A DNA stretch of 34,373 bases from an uncultured Planctomycetota bacterium (lineage in GTDB: Bacteria > Planctomycetota > Planctomycetia > Pirellulales > Thermoguttaceae), in the NCBI GenBank assembly GCA_900317365.1, contig ONGM01000019.1, positions 1 through 34,373 of the forward strand, written 5' to 3'. The notes beneath the pieces are model-generated. The model was not told the origin of the DNA, did not search any database, and worked only from the letters and a program-made list of their open reading frames with translations. A program made the position numbers and the translations under genes. The first letter of the stretch is position 1; each line of letters starts with the position of its first letter. Shown here piece by piece: positions 30,498 through 34,373 of the stretch.

Positions 30498-31859
30498 TTA
30501 CGCGGGCGCCTTGCCGTTTCGGGACTCGAAGGGACCGAAGACGAGTTCGACGTTCATGCTTTCGTCTCGGGCGGTTAGGTAATAAATCTTGTACTTTTTA
30601 CCGCCGTCGTAGGCTTTAACGACGACGTGTCCGCCGCGTTCGACGAGTTTATTGCGCCACGATTTGCCTTCCATCATTTCGGCGTTTCCGGGGTGAACGG
30701 CGGTCGGGCACATAATGCGGTCGCCGGGGTAGCCGTTCGCGGAGTCGTCGCACATATTCGACGCCGTATTGTCTTGGAGGTGCCATCGATCCCAGACGCA
30801 GACGACGTATGCGCGCGCCTGAACCGCGTTGACGAAGCTCTTACGCATCGAATCTTTGTAGGAGTGGTGATTCGCTTTGCAGACGTCGACGGGACCGACG
30901 ACTCGCCCGATCGCGCCTTCGAAATCGACGTCTTTCCCGTCGTTATCGAGAACGACGCCCCCGACGTCGCCGCCGGTATAGAAACGGAAGGGACCGTAAT
31001 TCATAACGAGAACGAGACTTCGAGTGTTTTCGTTCTTCTGAGTTTCTTTATTTTTCGGGTATTCTTCAAAGTAATCGAAGACTTTACCTTCCTCGCCGGT
31101 CCAAAGAACGCCGTTTCGCGCGATATTACGCACGTGGAAATCGTATTTTTCCGGTTCGTTGACGAGTTTGATCTGATCGAGCGCGCCGACGACGAACTCT
31201 TCGCGTTTGAGTCCGGCGTTCTTTTCGGCGTATTCCCAGAATTTCACGAGATTTTCGCGTTCGCGCGGCGCCCAGGTCGTCGGACGGTCGTACGTCGGGT
31301 AGCCGCGATCGAATGCGGTTCCGAAGCGATAGAATTCCCCGACGTGCGAAATACCGCTGATCATGTAGTCGGCGTCGCCTTCAAGACCTTTTTTACCGAA
31401 TCCGGAGTCAGGCGCGCCGGTGTGGTCGGTATGGAAGTGGGACGCCATAACGTAGTCGATCTTTTCGAGCCCAGGTCGCAGTCGAGAAATATAGCGCGCG
31501 ATCCATTCGCCGGGTCGTTTGGAGGCGTCGGGGGTATGTTCGGTTCCTTCTTTATAATCGGCGTGATTCCAGTCTCCGGCGTCGATGAGAAAGGTCGTTC
31601 CGTCGGGGAGAATGTGGAAGGCGTTTTCGCCGCATCCGGTCGCGATGAAATGCAGGTCGACTTCGCCGGATTTCCATCCTCGATACGGCTTGCCGATTTC
31701 CTGATCCGGATCGAGGACGGCGTTCGGATCGTTGGGATTGTCGGGATCAGGAACGATGAACGCCGCGTTGACGACGCTTTTGGAGGTTAGGGCGCTCAAC
31801 GAGCCGAGGACTCCGGCTCCAATAGCAAGGTTCAAAAATTCGCGACGATCTGTTTTCAT
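30498..31859 (-). CDS. Tat-exported MBL-fold metallohydrolase, paralogue 1
   Basis: 453 residues, first gene of the operon. The frame runs on to 32171, but the extra 104 residues are Ser/Arg/Gln-rich, overlap the upstream gene and include the promoter; the ATG at 31859 has AAGGAT upstream and starts the Tat signal DRREFLNLAIGAGVLGS. The MBL site reads ASHFHTDHTG with His141, His143, Asp145 and His146; CKANHHSYKDSM supplies the late His pair. GTTFLIDAGDWNHADYK and FYTGGDVGGVVLDN are other core strands. It shares most of its length with the downstream MBL protein (both have FDRGYPxYDxPTTWAP), so this is a tandem duplication with divergence around the metal-distal loops (WDRWHLQDNTASNM against WWMGHTNMKTAATM). 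Substrate is unknown. Confidence 0.9.
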   Translation of the reverse strand: MKTDRREFLNLAIGAGVLGSLSALTSKSVVNAAFIVPDPDNPNDPNAVLDPDQEIGKPYRGWKSGEVDLHFIATGCGENAFHILPDGTTFLIDAGDWNHADYKEGTEHTPDASKRPGEWIARYISRLRPGLEKIDYVMASHFHTDHTGAPDSGFGKKGLEGDADYMISGISHVGEFYRFGTAFDRGYPTYDRPTTWAPRERENLVKFWEYAEKNAGLKREEFVVGALDQIKLVNEPEKYDFHVRNIARNGVLWTGEEGKVFDYFEEYPKNKETQKNENTRSLVLVMNYGPFRFYTGGDVGGVVLDNDGKDVDFEGAIGRVVGPVDVCKANHHSYKDSMRKSFVNAVQARAYVVCVWDRWHLQDNTASNMCDDSANGYPGDRIMCPTAVHPGNAEMMEGKSWRNKLVERGGHVVVKAYDGGKKYKIYYLTARDESMNVELVFGPFESRNGKAPA

Positions 31860-31926
31860 GGCTGATCCTTGTAAACCGGGTTGCGATTTTGTGCGCGACG
31901 CGAACTCGCGAAGCGCGACCGCCTTC

Positions 31927-31955
31927 ATTGTACAAACAAGAAAACGCGATTGCAA
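31927..31955 (-). promoter_or_regulatory. Sigma70-like promoter of the MBL-GH127 operon
   Basis: On the minus strand, TTGCAA (31955-31950), a 17-base spacer and TACAAT (31932-31927) lie 68 bases before the ATG at 31859. A start near 31920 gives a leader of about 60 bases. It also shows that the nucleoside-hydrolase-like gene upstream is probably a separate unit. Confidence 0.65.
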
Positions 31956-31990
31956 CACGTCGTCGCGCGCAAAGTGAAAAAATGAGTCGC

Positions 31991-32038
31991 TTTGCCGAGA
32001 AGGTTGCCGAGAAGGTTGCCGAGAAGGTTGCCGAGAAG
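31991..32038. repeat. Four tandem 12-bp repeats upstream of the operon promoter
   Basis: Unit GTTGCCGAGAAG (first copy TTTGCCGAGAAG) is repeated four times without gaps, ending just after the unrelated gene's stop region and about 35 bases upstream of the -35 box. All copies but the first base are identical. It may be a slippage-prone spacer or an upstream binding site. Confidence 0.7.
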
Positions 32039-32098
32039 GCGCGGCGGACGAATCGATCGCCGCCGGCCTTCCGGCACGCTTGTTGGGAGAGATTCCGG

Positions 32099-33172
32099 TT
32101 ACGGGGTGGAGCAGAGGTTGACGAACGCCTCTTCGACGCGGGCGCGGGATGTTGGGTCTTGGATGAAGCAACGAGATTTCCCGTTCGGATTCGGCGTAAA
32201 GATCGTCTCGCCTTCGTCGTTGAACGCGACGTCGCCGGGTTCGCTGAGGGTAAAGTATCCGCGATCGTTTTCAGGGCGAACGACGAAGAGAACGCTGGTG
32301 AGATCCCAGGTCGGGCGACGGTGGTCGAAGCCTTCTTTGGTATTTTTCGACGTCCACGACCAGAAGCTGTCGCGGAGGATGCGCGAGCGTCCGGCGTAAT
32401 CGTTTTTCAAATTGACAGGCGACATTCTCACGCGGTCGCCGATTTCGTAACCGGAGTAGACGACGTCGGTGGGCCACTCTTGGGCGAACTTTTGCGCGGT
32501 GGGAATATCGCAGATCACGTTCCATTCGCGATGCTTCCGGTACGCTTCGGCGGTCGGGTCGACGGCGAAGGCGCCGCCCATGACGGAGACGAGTCGAACT
32601 TTTCGTTTTGCGAGTTCAAGTCCGGTGAGGGGCGAGACGTCGTCGCCGGGCGTTTCGAGGAGCCGCGCGAGGTTATAGAAGGCGCCGACCTGAACGATTA
32701 CGACTTCACCGTCGTTTGCGTCGGCGAGTAGTTTGCGGAGTAGAAGGACGGCGTCTTGCGATTCGAAGTCTTCCGGTACGGGATAGAGCGCGGCGCCGTC
32801 GTCGGATTTTTGTTCGATAATATTAGTAGGGTAGCTGTCGGTAACGCGGCAGTTCGGGGAGTATCCGACGGGAATATTGGGACGACCGTATTGTGCGTTG
32901 AATGCGGCGACGTATTTCGGTGCGGCTTCGATGGAGTTGGTAACGGTAACGCCGAGGAGTTCGCAGTCGCCGCGATCTTGGAAGTTGTGAAGTAGTGCGA
33001 GCGCGAAGGCGTCGTCGATATCGCCGCCAATATCGGTGTCGAAAATGATTTTGACGGGCGCGTCTTGCGCGTCGCGGACGTTGAGCAGATCGACGCTGTC
33101 TTCAGAGCGCGCGCCGGAACACGCGGCGAGCAGGACAATGAGAAACGCGGCGCGGACGAGTTTTCGCGGCAT
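32099..33172 (-). CDS. Lipoprotein of the nucleoside hydrolase (IU-nuc-like) family
   Basis: 357 residues. A strong AAGGAG site lies about 9 bases before the ATG. The N-terminus MPRKLVRAAFLIVLLAACSG contains the lipobox LAAC (Cys18), so the protein should be lipid-anchored in the envelope. Residues 44-54 read FDTDIGGDIDD, with Asp45, Asp47, Asp51, Asp53 and Asp54; the classical calcium site of nucleoside hydrolases is DTDxGxDD, so this carries a small insertion seen in divergent members. LLGVTVTN, EVVIVQVGAFYNLARLL and VSVMGGAFA are the usual following strands. The family hydrolyses N-ribosyl bonds of nucleosides; an extracytoplasmic member may instead act on other ribosides or glycosides. 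It lies upstream of the MBL-GH127 operon but has its own promoter. Confidence 0.88.
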   Translation of the reverse strand: MPRKLVRAAFLIVLLAACSGARSEDSVDLLNVRDAQDAPVKIIFDTDIGGDIDDAFALALLHNFQDRGDCELLGVTVTNSIEAAPKYVAAFNAQYGRPNIPVGYSPNCRVTDSYPTNIIEQKSDDGAALYPVPEDFESQDAVLLLRKLLADANDGEVVIVQVGAFYNLARLLETPGDDVSPLTGLELAKRKVRLVSVMGGAFAVDPTAEAYRKHREWNVICDIPTAQKFAQEWPTDVVYSGYEIGDRVRMSPVNLKNDYAGRSRILRDSFWSWTSKNTKEGFDHRRPTWDLTSVLFVVRPENDRGYFTLSEPGDVAFNDEGETIFTPNPNGKSRCFIQDPTSRARVEEAFVNLCSTP

Positions 33173-33181
33173 GGCTGAGTC

Positions 33182-33421
33182 TCCTTAATGGGGCTGGTTG
33201 TGCGATCGGGAATAAAAACAACGGTTCAAGGCGGGGAGGACGCCGACGTTCAAGTGGCGACGCCGTAGCTGAATTGAACGATACGTCGTCAAAACAGCCG
33301 CGTCCTCAAGTATAAATTACTCCGGATTGAATAACAAGAGGCGCAGGCAAAGAGCGTCGAAGTTTGAGAAAGGTCAGGGAACCGCGCGTCGCGAGTTTTC
33401 GTCAGAGTGCAAGCAATTGCC
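33182..33421 (-). promoter_or_regulatory. Intergenic region with promoter for the lipoprotein gene (33309-33337)
   Basis: On the minus strand, TTGTTA (33337-33332), a 17-base spacer and TATACT (33314-33309) form a plausible promoter with a leader of about 130 bases. The rest of the gap contains no open frame of interest and no clear terminator for the gene at its right side; GCAATTGC (33412-33419) is a short palindrome only. Confidence 0.5.
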
Positions 33422-34373
33422 TTACGGCTTCGGAGGATGATTTAAAACTTCGGTCATATAGCGACGAAGGTTTGCCGTAGGAACGCGATTATAGATTTCG
33501 TCGAGTAGATCGACGTGCCGTTTTTGAAACGTCTCCGTTGAAAACCGGGGCGTCCAATAGAATCGACTGATGAGGCTGAAAAGTTGAGGTTCGGGACGTT
33601 CCACGAGCCAAGATACGAGTTCGTTTCTCTTAGCAAGCGCGCGAACGTCGTCTTTTTCCGTGTAATACGAGACGAGCTTTTTACCGTAGGTAATCTCGTC
33701 TCGCACGTTGCACGGCTGGAGCAGACCTTCAAAGTCCGCCCACCTCTCCTCCGACATATCTAGAAAGGAGCTTCTGTCGTTACCGAAATTAGCCAAACGA
33801 CGCAACTTCCAATCGTCTGAAGACTTCTTCTCGTTTGTAGTAAAATGAACGGATTTAGCGTATTCTTGAAACGCTTTGGAACGGGCTTCCCATTCTCTCA
33901 GAAGACTTAGTTCCGATTCATTGCGCCTTTTTATACGAACGGGCAGTTTATAATTATACTGTTTGTGATCTTTTCTGTCCGTACTAGAGTCGTATATCAT
34001 AACTGACAGTTCGCCAACGACTTCGTCGCCGTCCTTAAAGATCGAGCGATACTCTTGAATGGTCTCGTCGTTGTTAGGGATAGACAGGCTTTGTTTCGAC
34101 GCGTACGCTATTGAACGTCCCCCTGGTAAAATGTCGTCGAGTCTCTGTTCTGTTTTTTCGTTTGTTTGCGTTATCCCCTTTATTCTCTTCGTTGTCGGAT
34201 CAAACATGGTAATGTGCAATGTGTTCGTTTCGGGATGCAACGAATAGGAATGCGGTCCACCAAGTTGAAAACCATTCGTTCGAGCGATCTTCGTGCCTGG
34301 AACGACCAGTTCTACACGTATTTGCACTTCCTCGTTACGGTCAGAGTTCACGTATGCGAACGGCGCGTCGGAG
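33422..34373 (-). CDS. Unknown protein, lower GC, 5' end outside window
   Basis: I do not recognise this protein. An in-frame GTG at 34351 could start a 309-residue protein, but the frame stays open to the window edge (reading SDAPFAYV before the GTG), and no ribosome site precedes it, so the gene probably starts outside. The first ~130 visible residues are beta-rich with VQIRVELVVPGTKI and LSVMIYDSSTDRKDHKQ. The rest is helical and charged, with aromatic segments such as SLISRFYWTPRF, ending RRYMTEVLNHPPKP. No Cys pairs, metal motif or transmembrane segment is visible. Codon use (more TTA, AAT, GAA, ATA) and visibly lower GC differ from every neighbour, which would fit recent acquisition or relaxed selection. 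Confidence 0.65.
   Translation of the reverse strand, partial: SDAPFAYVNSDRNEEVQIRVELVVPGTKIARTNGFQLGGPHSYSLHPETNTLHITMFDPTTKRIKGITQTNEKTEQRLDDILPGGRSIAYASKQSLSIPNNDETIQEYRSIFKDGDEVVGELSVMIYDSSTDRKDHKQYNYKLPVRIKRRNESELSLLREWEARSKAFQEYAKSVHFTTNEKKSSDDWKLRRLANFGNDRSSFLDMSEERWADFEGLLQPCNVRDEITYGKKLVSYYTEKDDVRALAKRNELVSWLVERPEPQLFSLISRFYWTPRFSTETFQKRHVDLLDEIYNRVPTANLRRYMTEVLNHPPKP

Noticed and set aside
31991..32038. Possible CRISPR-like array
   Set aside because: Repeats are 12 bases and directly adjacent with no spacers; no cas genes are present.
31860..32171. N-terminal extension of the first MBL protein
   Set aside because: It overlaps the upstream gene, contains the promoter and the 12-bp repeats, and would bury the Tat signal.

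Overview
The window looks like chromosomal DNA of a planctomycete, probably an uncultured gut or rumen-type relative of the Pirellulales/Thermoguttaceae. This is inferred from the gene families and not from a marker gene. The signs are: several secreted DUF1080 (3-keto-disaccharide hydrolase) proteins, GH127 enzymes, a DUF1573 protein, a secreted protein with a C-x4-C-H haem-like motif, a TPR/CHAT-like giant protein, Tat-exported metallo-hydrolases, and GC-rich coding DNA with many GCG, TCG, GAC and CGC codons. No rRNA, tRNA, CRISPR array, insertion sequence or integrase was seen.

Layout. 1-6160 is all minus strand: a GT2 polyisoprenyl-phosphate glycosyltransferase (runs off the left edge), two tandem secreted alkaline-phosphatase-superfamily paralogues, acpS, and two DUF1080 proteins. 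A divergent promoter region (6161-6456) separates these from a plus-strand block, 6457-23660. That block holds a heterodimeric ABC exporter, a membrane-anchored protein with a thioredoxin-like and a propeller-like part, the C-x4-C-H protein, a 1356-residue TPR protein with a catalytically dead CHAT domain, a short Hsp70, a membrane-anchored DUF1573 protein and a four-S1-domain RNA-binding protein. Two strong hairpins close the convergent junction at about 23.7-23.9 kb. From 23993 to the right edge everything is on the minus strand: two GH127 enzymes and two Tat-exported MBL-fold proteins form one apparent operon, preceded by a lipoprotein nucleoside-hydrolase-family gene. A lower-GC unknown gene runs off the right edge.

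How it may work together. The minus-strand genes look like envelope or periplasmic catabolism: phosphoester, glycan and nucleoside hydrolysis, almost all with Sec, lipoprotein or Tat signals. The plus-strand block looks like envelope, export and protein-quality functions ending in a translation gene. Five adjacent paralogue pairs (phosphatases, DUF1080, ABC half-transporters, GH127, MBL) are the most striking organisational feature. Several sigma70-like promoters with exactly 17-bp spacers can be read by eye (TTGACG/TACAAT, TTGATT/TATAAT, TTGCAA/TACAAT, TTGTTA/TATACT). All functions are assigned by reading motifs; no database search was run.
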